NCBI RefSeq assembly: GCF_003944705.1 | Contig: NZ_RWIS01000002.1 | Span: 310,001-374,000, forward strand | Length of the DNA: 64,000 nt | Source of the DNA: Hymenobacter metallilatus | Lineage (GTDB): Bacteria; Bacteroidota; Bacteroidia; Cytophagales; Hymenobacteraceae | Direction: 5' to 3' | Part shown: positions 1 to 7,843 of the stretch, one piece after another | Layout: the number at the start of each line of letters is the position of its first letter | How positions within the stretch are numbered: position 1 is the first letter of the stretch | Position numbers and translations under genes: made by a program | Notes under the pieces: generated by a model | What the model saw: the letters and a program-made list of their open reading frames with translations, nothing else | What the model was told of the DNA's origin: nothing | Databases searched by the model: none

Positions 1-780
1 GCGCAGGGTGATGGCCCAGCCAAAGTATGATTTGAGCACCCGGAAGTGACCATTACGGGCCCGCAGGTAATCGGCCGTGAGCTCATCCGTGTACTCCAGG
101 GCCAGTTGTTGCTCCGGGGCGTTATGCCGGAACTGGGGCAGGTTGCCGGCCACCTTTTCCAGCCAGTCCACGGTTTTGTACTTATACGATGATTCCTCCA
201 GGCTGGTACGCAGGGCGCGGCGGTAGTTCAGCACATAAATCAACCCCAGAATAAGCAGGGTAGCCAGCCCGAAACCAATGAAAATGGGGTGGTAAAAGGA
301 CAGCACAATGACGGCAAACAGAATCTGAAAGCCGGCAAACATCAGGTCAATCAGGAGCTTGGTAAGGCCCTTCTGCACCGTCAGGATATCGAAGAAGCGG
401 TTTACCAGCTCCGGTGGGTTTTCACCCTCCAGCGCCTTAGGCTGAATGCGCGGTAACCGGTACGCAAACTCAATTGCTGCTTTGGCAAACAGCCGCTGCT
501 CAATGGCCTCAACCAGGGTAAGCTGTCCTACCAGCAGCAGGCCACCCAGCAGTACCCCCAGCACCACTACCCCAATCAGAATATAGGTGGAGCTGAAAAC
601 TGCACCCGTCGACACCAGGTTAAACACCGCCTGGGTGCCCAGCGGCAACGTAAGGCTAATCAGACCCGTGACGATGGCGTAGTAAAAGATGTAGCGGATG
701 GAGCGTCGTTCCGTATCGAGCATACGGGTGAGGCGCTGCCACGGGGTGGGAGGCGGTAGATTGAGGGTTTTTGAGGCCAT
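1..780 (-). CDS. ABC exporter, N-terminal membrane domain (partial)
   Basis: Open reading frame running off the left window edge; 260 N-terminal residues are visible. It starts at the ATG of MASKTLNLPPP. After a basic amphipathic stretch come hydrophobic segments near residues 28-50, 60-85 and 160-185, an arrangement typical of the transmembrane domain of a type I ABC exporter. The loop reading EGENPPELVNRFFDI matches the cytoplasmic helix region seen in Bacteroidota exporters related to type 1 secretion or bacteriocin ABC transporters. The ATPase domain (Walker A/B, signature) would lie outside the window, so substrate and exact class cannot be judged. A promoter-like pair of TTTG boxes sits directly upstream of the ATG. 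Confident for ABC transporter membrane domain, less so for the subfamily. Confidence 0.75.
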   Translation of the reverse strand, partial: MASKTLNLPPPTPWQRLTRMLDTERRSIRYIFYYAIVTGLISLTLPLGTQAVFNLVSTGAVFSSTYILIGVVVLGVLLGGLLLVGQLTLVEAIEQRLFAKAAIEFAYRLPRIQPKALEGENPPELVNRFFDILTVQKGLTKLLIDLMFAGFQILFAVIVLSFYHPIFIGFGLATLLILGLIYVLNYRRALRTSLEESSYKYKTVDWLEKVAGNLPQFRHNAPEQQLALEYTDELTADYLRARNGHFRVLKSYFGWAITLR

Positions 781-1132
781 GTGGGGCAAACGAATAACTA
801 AAGCACTTGCAGACAAACTGCACGCCGGGTCCAAATGGCTCCGGAGGCAATTGGTCCAGCCAGAGAGCAGTGGAGCAGAAACATTGGGAAAGCCAGAAAG
901 TAGCTCCGCTTATCATCCACCTGCGCTAAGGCATACATCACTTTCCAACCACAAAAGTATAGCTCAGGTTATCGGCTTTGGATTTAATTGTGGTTAAAAT
1001 AGCATTAAATTAATTTAATGTCACGTATCAGGGACAGTAAGTTGATAATTCACAGTTTATAACGCTACCTACAACGCACTGTGGAAGCTCAACGGTAACA
1101 AGCTGCTTACCCTGAAAAAATAAGCCGCTGGG
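781..1132. other. Intergenic stretch, AT-rich, no gene seen
   Basis: About 350 bp between the ABC exporter start and the stop of the minus-strand hydrolase. It holds the exporter promoter and an AT-rich part containing a perfect 16-bp palindrome at 1004-1019 (ATTAAATT and its complement). Such a site could bind a dimeric regulator, but nothing else supports that. Confidence 0.4.
787..817 (-). promoter_or_regulatory. Bacteroidota-type promoter, leaderless ABC gene
   Basis: On the minus strand a TTTG box (814-817) is followed after 23 nt by a second TTTG (787-790) preceded by TA. This fits the -33 TTTG / -7 TA..TTTG layout known for Bacteroidota sigma factors. The -7 box ends 6 nt before the ATG, so the transcript would start at or almost at the start codon. 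Confidence 0.45.
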
Positions 1133-2149
1133 TTATTCCCAATCCTGCCAGCGCACTACTTCTCCCACGGTCGGAGCGTGCAGCTCGCCGCGCAACATAC
1201 CGCCGTTGGCTACCAGCTGCAGCTCCCGGAGGGGCTCGGAGGCTGGCTCGTCGCTGAGGTCAAAGGTGCCGTAGTGCATGGGTACGATGTGGCCGGCGCG
1301 CAGCAGGTTCACGGCTTTGGCTGCCTCGTGTGGGTTCACGTGGCTCAACTGCATCATGTAGGGCGGCTTGTACGCTCCAATAGGCATCAGTACAATATCG
1401 AGGGGGCCAAACTGCCGCTCTATTTCCTCGAAGTGGCCGGCCATGGCCGTGTCGCCGGCGAAGTAAATAGTGCGGCCATCGGGCAGGCGCAGCAGAAAGG
1501 AGCCCCACAACACCGTGTTCAGATCAAACAGCCCCCGGCGGTGCCAGTGGGAGGCGGGCAGGTAAAACAGCTCGAAGGGGGCGGCTGGCCCCAGGTCAAA
1601 CTGCTGCCACCAGCCTGCTTCCTGCACCGGTAGCCCCGGCACCATGCGCCCGGCCAAGCTTGCCATGCCTAAGGGGCCAAACGCCCGCAGCCCCGGATTC
1701 TGCCGCGCCAGCAGCCGCACCGATTTCTCGTCCAGATGGTCGCGGTGGCCGTGGCTGAGTAAGAGGTAATCGAGGCCAGTAAGCTGCTCCACCGGGCATG
1801 GCAGGGCGTGGCGACGACGCAGGCCCAGCGAGGAAACCAGCACCGGATCAAAGATGAGAAGCTTGCCGGCTACTCGCAGCAAAAAGGAAGCGTGGCCCAG
1901 CCACACCAGGCCCTCGTCCGGGCTCCGCAGAAACTCCGTGCAGTCTACTACCTCAGGCACCCAGGTATCAGCTTTTTTCTCCTCCTTCTGCGGATTCTTG
2001 CTTAGCTGCCATTTGAGTACGGTACCAAAGCTCGGCTCATACAGCTCTTCGCCGTTGCAGTACTCACGCCCGATCATCTTGTTGCCGGGGTAGTTGGGCT
2101 TAATAATGGGCAGTTGCGGATTATGGACGAAACGCGGGGCAGAAGCCAT
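1133..2149 (-). CDS. MBL-fold metallo-hydrolase, NAPE-PLD/UlaG-like
   Basis: 338-residue metallo-beta-lactamase-fold hydrolase. The metal motif HGHRDH lies near residue 135, followed by SHWHRRG, the GDTAM aspartate motif, LSHVNPHEA and a C-terminal HYGTFDL, all standard zinc ligand positions for this fold. The N-terminal NPQLPIIKPNYPGN segment and the long insert resemble the branch related to N-acyl-phosphatidylethanolamine phospholipase D, so the substrate may be a lipid phosphodiester; that is inference. No signal peptide is seen, so it is probably cytoplasmic. The ATG at 2149 was chosen because a 15-residue extension would begin with TTG and cross a GC-rich inverted repeat (GGCCGG..CCGGCC). 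Confidence 0.85.
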   Translation of the reverse strand: MASAPRFVHNPQLPIIKPNYPGNKMIGREYCNGEELYEPSFGTVLKWQLSKNPQKEEKKADTWVPEVVDCTEFLRSPDEGLVWLGHASFLLRVAGKLLIFDPVLVSSLGLRRRHALPCPVEQLTGLDYLLLSHGHRDHLDEKSVRLLARQNPGLRAFGPLGMASLAGRMVPGLPVQEAGWWQQFDLGPAAPFELFYLPASHWHRRGLFDLNTVLWGSFLLRLPDGRTIYFAGDTAMAGHFEEIERQFGPLDIVLMPIGAYKPPYMMQLSHVNPHEAAKAVNLLRAGHIVPMHYGTFDLSDEPASEPLRELQLVANGGMLRGELHAPTVGEVVRWQDWE

Positions 2150-2199
2150 AGGAAGAGGGAGGGCCGGAAAAAACCGGCCTAAAGAAACAGCCAAAACAA

Positions 2200-2232
2200 A
2201 CGGGCAATCCGAAGTGCCTTCCGATTGCCCGT
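2200..2232 (-). terminator. Rho-independent terminator of small secreted protein
   Basis: A 10-bp stem (ACGGGCAATC paired with GATTGCCCGT) with a 13-nt loop, followed on the minus strand by TTTGTTTT. It lies 25 bp after the stop of the 2258-2827 gene. Confidence 0.7.
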
Positions 2233-2257
2233 CTTATTCTCTTGCATCAGCAAAAAC

Positions 2258-2827
2258 TCAATACCCACCGGGTACGCCGGGCCCAAACAGGGGCGAGTAG
2301 CTCCCTGGGTACGCCGTGGCGCCGTTGCTTACCCGCACCCCACCCGATACCGAAAAGTTCTCGGTAATGTGGTAATCGGCCCGCAGATGTACTCCGGTGC
2401 CCATATTGCCACCAAAACCGGCGTATGGACTCACTGCCGGGCCGGCCGTTGGCGTTAGGTCTTTCCAGGCTGAGCCAGTGAGCATCACCCGGGGCGATAA
2501 GGCATATTGCCCGCCCCCGTGCAGCAGGAAACGGTTGGTAGCCGCCGGAAAGGCAAGGCGGTTTTCGCCGAAGGGAGCAGTTGCCGGCCCCGCTACCGTG
2601 CGCAGATAGGTAACTCCGCCAAACACCGAGAAGCGTTGCGTAACCGGCACCGAAACCATTGGCATCAGGTAGGTAGCCGAGCCGTAACGGCCGGCAACCA
2701 GGGCTCCGGCGTTTAGGCTGTACTGCGGCCGGAGCCCCAGGCGGGCCACCCCGGCAGGAGCGGTTTGGGCCTGGGCGGCAGCGGCCAGCAGCGCCAGGGC
2801 AGCTACAATAGACAAGCGTGAAAGCAT
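2258..2827 (-). CDS. Putative secreted/outer-membrane beta-barrel protein
   Basis: 189 residues, no family recognised. The N-terminus MLSRLSIVAALALLAAAAQAQ is a clear Sec signal peptide cleaved at AQAQ. The mature part is rich in Gly, aromatic and alternating hydrophobic residues (segments such as GLRPQYSLNAGALVAGRYG and GTGVHLRADYHITENFSV) and ends in aromatic Tyr, as in small outer-membrane beta-barrels. The ATG at 2827 begins the signal peptide exactly; an upstream extension would need TTG. A TACCTTCC box lies 2 nt before the ATG. It is monocistronic, with its own terminator. Confidence 0.7.
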   Translation of the reverse strand: MLSRLSIVAALALLAAAAQAQTAPAGVARLGLRPQYSLNAGALVAGRYGSATYLMPMVSVPVTQRFSVFGGVTYLRTVAGPATAPFGENRLAFPAATNRFLLHGGGQYALSPRVMLTGSAWKDLTPTAGPAVSPYAGFGGNMGTGVHLRADYHITENFSVSGGVRVSNGATAYPGSYSPLFGPGVPGGY

Positions 2828-2829
2828 AA

Positions 2830-2837
2830 GGAAGGTA
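2830..2837 (-). promoter_or_regulatory. TACCTTCC -7-like box abutting ATG
   Basis: Minus-strand TACCTTCC ends 2 nt before the ATG at 2827; it resembles the Bacteroidota -7 element TA-N2-TTTG. No clear TTTG at the expected -33 distance. Confidence 0.35.
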
Positions 2838-2930
2838 CTGCCTGGCAGTGCAACGGATGGGTAACGAAGGTACAAACGGCAGATGAGGAAAAGTAGTGCA
2901 ACTGCAGCGGGGGCGGAAGGAGCGGGGCCG

Positions 2931-4766
2931 TTACCGCGCCTTGCCGTTCAGCCACTCGGCGCGGAATTTCTTTTGCGCCCTGGTTACGGGGCGCTTCGCC
3001 TGCTCGTAGGTAACCACTTCCAGGGCATTGTCTTCCTGCAGCGTTACAGAGCCTGTGCGTACCAGGCCCCGAGAGCGGTATTCTACCGGCAACGTGTCGC
3101 CGGGCTTATGGGCGGCCAGCAAGGCTTGTACCTCCTTGGCATTGATGAGTTTGCGCCCATCCAGCAGGAGTAGCACATCCTCCCGGTCGAGGCCGGCCTG
3201 GTAAAGGGGGCTGCCCAGCAGGGTAGTGCCCAGGGTGGCAGTGCTGTCGGGGTTGAACTGTAGGCGGGCGGCCAGCGTAGTCTGACCGGCGCGGGCCCGG
3301 CGCACCAGCAGGCCAGCCGGGGCCAGCAACTCCTCGTATGCTGGTAGCTGATGGCCCGTAATGTGCTGCCGGAAAAACTGCCCGGCAAAGGCAGTGTCTT
3401 TGGTTACCTGGCCCAGTACCCGTTGCAGGTCGCGCAGGGTATAGGGCCTGGCGGGTGCATAGTTCTGTTGAGCGCCGTGCTGCTGCCACAAGGTGCGCAT
3501 ATACGTGTCGAGGTCTGTTTTGTAGCGGCTGCGCAGCTCCAGATCCAGCGCCAGGGCATTGGCTGCCCCAATGTAGTAGTAGCTCAGGTAGGTATTGGGG
3601 CGGTTGTTGGGGTCGATGGCCGCGGCGGCATCCACGAAGGGCGCCTGCTGGCTCATGTACACCGGGGAGTAGCGGCTGGCTCCCGGGGAAAGGAGCATCG
3701 CCCCAACAATGCCGCTGAGAGCTTCCTTGGCGTATTCATCGTCGGTGTACACCCCGGCCCGGCGTAGCAGCAGCTCGCCGTAATACTGCGTGAAGCCCTC
3801 GGCAAACCACAGGTTGCTGCTCATATTAGCCCGCTGAAAATCGAACGGCTCCAAGTCCTGGGGGCGCAGGCGCTCCACGTTCCAGCTATGAAAAAACTCG
3901 TGGGCCACCGTGCCCAGATTGTCGATGGCCCCGGGGCCCCGCAACGGACGGTTGCTGGTGAGGCTGGTGGAGTTGCGGTGCTCCATGCCGTCGCCGCTGG
4001 TCTGGGGCAGGTAGTTGGCCACGAAGGTGTAACGGCCGAAATCGTACTCAGGCAGCCCGCCAAAAATAGCAGCAGCTTCCTGCACAATTTTCTGGGTAGA
4101 AGCCACGTAGGCATCCAGCTCCGCGGGTGTACCGTCGTGGAGGACCTGCATTTCGATGGTGCGGCCCTGCAGCTGCCAGCTACGCACCTGTTGCGGCCCC
4201 AGCGAGGTAGGCGAATCCATGAGGTACTGCAGGTTGGGCGCGGTCCAGGTGCCGTCTGCTTCGGGCTTAAGCTGAGAGGCTACAGTCCAGCCCTCGGGCA
4301 GCTGAAACTGCACGGCCGCCGGCCGTTGCTCCAGGCCCTGGGCGTAGGCCAGCGTGGCGGGAATGTTCAGGTGGGCATGGCGGCTGTCGATACCGGCGTA
4401 AGTACCGTCGGTCCGGTCACCAAACAGAGTGTAGGTAAAGATAACCGTGCCATCGTGGCCGGCTACTGTCCAGCCATAGGGGTCGGGTTTTTCCGCAGTC
4501 AGCGCTTTTCCTTTGGAGTCAGTAGCCTGCACATCATATACATTCTTGGCAAACTCGTGCAGGGCGTAGCGGCCGGGCGAGGAGCGAGCCATGCGTACCT
4601 GCAGCGGGCCAGCCGGCACCTCCCGGAACGTGACCGTAATGCGGGCTTCGTGGTGGACCGCATTGGGCATTGCCACCGTGTAATGCACAGGGGCCTGGGC
4701 CCGCGTGGGAAGGTGCAGGGCCAGCGGGAAAGCCAGGGAAAGGAGCAGGGCGGCGGTTTTCCGCAT
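2931..4766 (-). CDS. M61 family metallopeptidase with PDZ domain
   Basis: 611-residue secreted peptidase. It has a signal peptide (MRKTAALLLSLAFPLALHLPTRAQA), an N-terminal beta domain, and the zinc motif HEFFH near residue 289 (VAHEFFHSWNVERLRP) typical of M61 glycyl aminopeptidases. The downstream LWFAEGFTQYYGELLL holds the third-ligand glutamate region. A PDZ domain (about residues 490-565, with GSPLYQAGLDREDVLLLLDG) follows. M61 enzymes remove N-terminal Gly or Ala from peptides; it probably acts in the periplasm. Length and domain order are normal for the family. It is transcribed alone. Confidence 0.93.
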   Translation of the reverse strand: MRKTAALLLSLAFPLALHLPTRAQAPVHYTVAMPNAVHHEARITVTFREVPAGPLQVRMARSSPGRYALHEFAKNVYDVQATDSKGKALTAEKPDPYGWTVAGHDGTVIFTYTLFGDRTDGTYAGIDSRHAHLNIPATLAYAQGLEQRPAAVQFQLPEGWTVASQLKPEADGTWTAPNLQYLMDSPTSLGPQQVRSWQLQGRTIEMQVLHDGTPAELDAYVASTQKIVQEAAAIFGGLPEYDFGRYTFVANYLPQTSGDGMEHRNSTSLTSNRPLRGPGAIDNLGTVAHEFFHSWNVERLRPQDLEPFDFQRANMSSNLWFAEGFTQYYGELLLRRAGVYTDDEYAKEALSGIVGAMLLSPGASRYSPVYMSQQAPFVDAAAAIDPNNRPNTYLSYYYIGAANALALDLELRSRYKTDLDTYMRTLWQQHGAQQNYAPARPYTLRDLQRVLGQVTKDTAFAGQFFRQHITGHQLPAYEELLAPAGLLVRRARAGQTTLAARLQFNPDSTATLGTTLLGSPLYQAGLDREDVLLLLDGRKLINAKEVQALLAAHKPGDTLPVEYRSRGLVRTGSVTLQEDNALEVVTYEQAKRPVTRAQKKFRAEWLNGKAR

Positions 4767-5277
4767 AAGGGTTGGGTAGTAAGCAGGTAGAGGATGGATA
4801 CAGACGCGAACCTACGGCTTTCCGTTGCGAGTTGATGGCCAGGCTCGCTTTTCGGGCTAAATGCGGGTGTGGCATTTTCAAAAAGCACCGTTTTCGTGGC
4901 GCTTAGCCGAAGGCGTAGTAGGTGGAATTTGTCTGCTTCGCTGAAGGTTGCAGACCAGGCGCAAGAGGTGCGTCGGGAAGCGGCTACCGGCGGTGGAGTG
5001 GTCTGACTGGCTTCCTGTAACATAACACGCACGAAGCCCCGGAGCCCTGGCCGGCGTAGTATAGGCGGCAGACATACATAGAGCGGTTTTATAAACAGCG
5101 TCTTCTCCTCGGGCCGATTCAATGATGCCGTTCAAGGCCGAGACGCGAAGTGTCGCGTCTCGACAGAGTGCGTACACAGTTCACGAAACAGCTACAGGAA
5201 GTAAAGCTGACTTTCCGTTTCCCGGCCTCCAGGCTCCGTTTTTCGTGGGGGAATGAGAGTGAGGGGCTGCTCGCAAC
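4767..5277. other. Intergenic stretch with one palindrome, no gene
   Basis: About 510 bp with no reading frame that looks coding. The only structure noted is the perfect 10-bp hairpin at 5139-5162, listed separately. Upstream regulatory sequence of the M61 gene presumably lies in the left part. Confidence 0.4.
5139..5162. repeat. GAGACGCGA-type short palindrome
   Basis: CGAGACGCGA, a 4-nt loop AGTG, then TCGCGTCTCG: a perfect 10-bp hairpin. The same half-site (AGAGACGCGAC) follows the stop of the class D beta-lactamase near 28183, so it is probably a dispersed intergenic element. It lies about 115 bp after the methyltransferase stop. Confidence 0.6.
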
Positions 5278-5928
5278 TCACGGACTCCGCCACACGCTGG
5301 CTGCCACCATTCGGCCAAAGAACTGCCCAACTGCCCGCGGGTACAGCCCCAGCCGGTGCAATTCCGCCTCAATAGGCGGGCGGTGTTGCCCGCTAATGCC
5401 GGTGATGAGGCCAAAAAACCGGTACATCAGCCAAAGCAGCCCCCGGTGCCACCACTGGCTGGGCACCGCAAAATCGGCCAGCAGCCAGGTGCCGCCCGGC
5501 ACCAGGGCCCTGTGCAGCCGCTCGGTAATGCAGCGCAGTCGCCGGGGTTCAAACAGGTCCAGGAAAAAAAAAGTCAGGACTACTTCAAAGTGCTCGGTTG
5601 GGTGCAGGGCTGCTTCCGTTCCCAGCCGGAACTCTACCTGCCTTGTCCGGTGCGGCTGGTGCCGGAGCAGCCAGGCCCGGCTACGGGTCAGCATACGCGC
5701 CGAGGCCTCCAGGTACACAATGTGGGCCGCCGGATTACGCTGCAGCACTTCGCCCAGAATCCACCCCGTGCCGCCCCCAATTACCAGCACCCGTGGGGCA
5801 CCGGCGGGCAGCCCCGCCGCCAGGGCGGCTTGCTGGGCCCGCCGGAGCGCCGAGCCGTATACCAGCCGGGCCAGTGGGTCGTACACAGCCGCCACAAGGT
5901 CGAAGCCCGCATCAGAGGAAGGCATCAT
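5278..5928 (-). CDS. Class I SAM-dependent methyltransferase
   Basis: 216-residue methyltransferase. The AdoMet motif I is RVLVIGGGTGWILGE (about residue 45), the acidic residue ending strand beta-2 is in IVYLEASARML, and motif IV is FEVVLTFFFLDLF. This matches the ubiE/methyltransferase-11 type of Rossmann fold. The C-terminal part (QWWHRGLLWLMYRFFGLITGI) is strongly hydrophobic, suggesting membrane association or a lipid or quinone substrate; the substrate is unknown. The start is uncertain: MMPSSDAGF (ATG at 5928) is preferred, because longer versions begin with GTG or ATG at 5994-5997 and add a low-quality 23-residue extension. It faces a divergent PAP2 phosphatase gene. Confidence 0.82.
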   Translation of the reverse strand: MMPSSDAGFDLVAAVYDPLARLVYGSALRRAQQAALAAGLPAGAPRVLVIGGGTGWILGEVLQRNPAAHIVYLEASARMLTRSRAWLLRHQPHRTRQVEFRLGTEAALHPTEHFEVVLTFFFLDLFEPRRLRCITERLHRALVPGGTWLLADFAVPSQWWHRGLLWLMYRFFGLITGISGQHRPPIEAELHRLGLYPRAVGQFFGRMVAASVWRSP

Positions 5929-6024
5929 CAATACTGAAATCAGGAACAATACGGGGTGGCAGCCTACCGCACTGGCATGGGGTGGGGGCGTCATCACCGG
6001 GGCTGGTTTTCCGTATGAAGGTAC

Positions 6025-6741
6025 ATGACGGGTCCTTTACAACGGTTGCTGGCCGGGTTTACGCTTTTTCTGACCGAATTTGCCCTTACGCTGGCGTTGG
6101 GTACGCTGGGGGTAGTAGTGTTTCTGGCGCTGGGCCGGGAGGTATTTGATCAGGATGCCGCCACCTTCGATGCGGAGGCTTTCCGGTGGGTACGCCGGCT
6201 GCTGGGGCCCGGGCGGCAGCAATGGGTGGAGGCCGTTACCTTTTTTGCCTCGCGCAACTTCATTACGGCTGCGGCCTGCCTGCTCATCAACTGGTTTCTG
6301 CTGATGCGGCGGCACCGGTGGTATTCCTTGCTGGTACCGGTGGTAGCATTGGGTAGTATCAGCCTCAACCTGGTGCTGAAACAGCTGTACCAGCGGCCCA
6401 GGCCACTGCTGCCGCTCACCTCGGCCTCGGGCCTGAGCTTCCCCAGCGGCCACGCCATGATTTCGGCCTCCTTCTACGGATTACTGATTTACCTCGTCTG
6501 GACGCATGTGTCCCGGCCGGGGTGGCGCTACGGGTTGGCCGCCGCGCTGGGCGGCCTGATTGTGCTCATTGGCCTTACCCGGGTATACCTGCGGGTACAC
6601 TACGCTACCGATGTACTGGCAGGCTTTGCGGCGGGAATAGGATGGGTAGTGGTGGCCATACCGCTCCTGAAACGGCTGGAAATACAAGCCAGAAAACGAT
6701 TCAAAAAACGGGTGCAATTGACTGAAAAACAGCCTATATAG
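6025..6741 (+). CDS. PAP2 family lipid phosphatase (copy 1)
   Basis: 238-residue integral membrane phosphatase. The three PAP2 signature blocks are present: KQLYQRPRP (about 131), PSGHAM (about 152) and TRVYLRVHYATD (about 193), holding the catalytic His pair, Arg and Asp. Five to six hydrophobic helices surround them, placing the active site at the outer face of the inner membrane. Likely substrates are undecaprenyl pyrophosphate, phosphatidylglycerol phosphate or phosphatidic acid. A closely similar paralogue (7109-7789) lies beyond the tRNA-Leu gene. The C-terminus is basic. Confidence 0.92.
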   Translation: MTGPLQRLLAGFTLFLTEFALTLALGTLGVVVFLALGREVFDQDAATFDAEAFRWVRRLLGPGRQQWVEAVTFFASRNFITAAACLLINWFLLMRRHRWYSLLVPVVALGSISLNLVLKQLYQRPRPLLPLTSASGLSFPSGHAMISASFYGLLIYLVWTHVSRPGWRYGLAAALGGLIVLIGLTRVYLRVHYATDVLAGFAAGIGWVVVAIPLLKRLEIQARKRFKKRVQLTEKQPI

Positions 6742-6794
6742 CGCAGAATCGAAATATTTTCCGGAAAATAATCTGACTTTTTTTGGGGTAAAGC

Positions 6795-6826
6795 TTGACA
6801 CACGTCAAAAAAGCCTCCTATCTTTG
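6795..6826 (+). promoter_or_regulatory. Promoter of tRNA-Leu
   Basis: TTGACA at 6795-6800 and TATCTTTG at 6819-6826, separated by 18 nt. The second box is a perfect Bacteroidota -7 element (TA-N2-TTTG). The tRNA begins 49 nt downstream. Confidence 0.75.
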
Positions 6827-6875
6827 CAGCATCAAACGACCCCCACCAGAAGGTTGAACGATACAACAAAGAGCT

Positions 6876-6957
6876 GCGCTTGTGGCGAAATTGGTAGACG
6901 CGCTGTCTTCAGGCGGCAGTTCCGAAAGGTGTGAGAGTTCGAGTCTCTCCGAGCGCA
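6876..6957 (+). tRNA. tRNA-Leu (anticodon CAG)
   Basis: Class II tRNA of 82 nt. The acceptor stem GCGCTTG pairs with CGAGCGC, with discriminator A at 6957. The D-arm is GCG..CGC with AATTGGTAGA in the loop. The anticodon stem CTGTC/GGCAG carries loop TTCAGGC, giving anticodon CAG at 6910-6912. A short variable arm and the T-arm GAGAGTTCGAGTCTCTC follow. CCA is not encoded. Confidence 0.96.
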
Positions 6958-6958
6958 C

Positions 6959-6992
6959 AAAAGCCGACCCAGCAATGGGTCGGCTTTTTTTA
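6959..6992 (+). terminator. Terminator of tRNA-Leu
   Basis: The stem AAAGCCGACCC/GGGTCGGCTTT (11 bp, 6-nt loop) is followed by a T run; a textbook intrinsic terminator directly after the tRNA. Confidence 0.9.
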
Positions 6993-7108
6993 TTACAGAT
7001 TTTCGCTGATTCAGTTGTTGACGCAGATGGCCATAAATACCAGGTTTACGTTCCGGGCTTGGGGCTGGAAATCTGCGTCATCCCGCCTTCTGCATCACCG
7101 GTGACTAC

Positions 7109-7789
7109 ATGAAAAATCTGACGGCCCGGCTACTGGCTCTGGGTAGCTTGCTCACCCTGGAAGTGCTGGTGGTAGGTAGCGTGTTCCTGGGCGCGGCCCT
7201 GCTGTTTTTCTACCTGACGCGGGTGGTGTTCGTGGAGCACTCCGTGCGGTTTGATACCTGGGCATTTGCCCGGATGGACGCCCTGCGCGCTACTTGGCCC
7301 GGCCTCACGGGGCCGGTGCGGGGCCTCACGTTTTTTGCCTCGCTGCCCTGGCTGGTGGCGGTTGGGGTGGGCATTCCGGGGCTGTTGCGGTGGCGTGGGT
7401 TCCGGCGCGAAGCCTGGGAAGTATTGCTGGCCGTAGCGGGCTCGGCCCTGCTCAATCAAGTGCTCAAAACCCATTTTCACCGCGTGCGGCCCGCTTCGGC
7501 CCTGTTTTTTCAGCCGGGCCTGAGCTTTCCGAGTGGCCACGCCATGATTGGGCTGGCGCTCTACGGGTGCCTGGCCTGGTTACTGTGGCGACACCGCCGG
7601 CACCCCATCTGGGCCGGCTTGCTGCTGGGGTTTGCCGTGCTCATTGGCCTCACGCGGGTGTATTTGCACGTACACTACGCCACCGATGTAGCGGCCGGCT
7701 TTGCAGGCGGGCTGCTCTGGCTGATTTTGCTGCGTACGGCACTGCGGCTGTACTGGCGGGAGGAGAATCAACTAACCAGGAAGAAGTGA
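7109..7789 (+). CDS. PAP2 family lipid phosphatase (copy 2)
   Basis: 226-residue paralogue of the protein at 6025-6741. It carries KTHFHRVRP, SFPSGHAMIGLALYG and LTRVYLHVHYATDVAAGFAGG, the three PAP2 catalytic blocks, in the same order and spacing, with the same pattern of membrane helices. The likely reaction is hydrolysis of a lipid phosphate or pyrophosphate on the periplasmic face. It starts at ATG 7109 (MKNLTARLLALG). Both copies are on the plus strand, flanking tRNA-Leu, so they look like a diverged tandem duplication. Whether they share a substrate cannot be told. Confidence 0.92.
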   Translation: MKNLTARLLALGSLLTLEVLVVGSVFLGAALLFFYLTRVVFVEHSVRFDTWAFARMDALRATWPGLTGPVRGLTFFASLPWLVAVGVGIPGLLRWRGFRREAWEVLLAVAGSALLNQVLKTHFHRVRPASALFFQPGLSFPSGHAMIGLALYGCLAWLLWRHRRHPIWAGLLLGFAVLIGLTRVYLHVHYATDVAAGFAGGLLWLILLRTALRLYWREENQLTRKK

Positions 7790-7843
7790 GACGCAGACGT
7801 GCAATTGCCCTGCCGGGCAGGTTGAGCGCCCATTTCTCCATTT

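Noticed and set aside
2162..2179. GGCCGG..CCGGCC inverted repeat as terminator
   Set aside because: It lies just before the ATG of the MBL-fold gene on the strand where a terminator would block that gene; the 2200-2232 hairpin with a T run is a better terminator.
6742..7108. tRNA-Leu as integration site of a genomic island
   Set aside because: Both flanks carry related housekeeping-type PAP2 genes of normal composition; no integrase and no duplicated tRNA 3' end.
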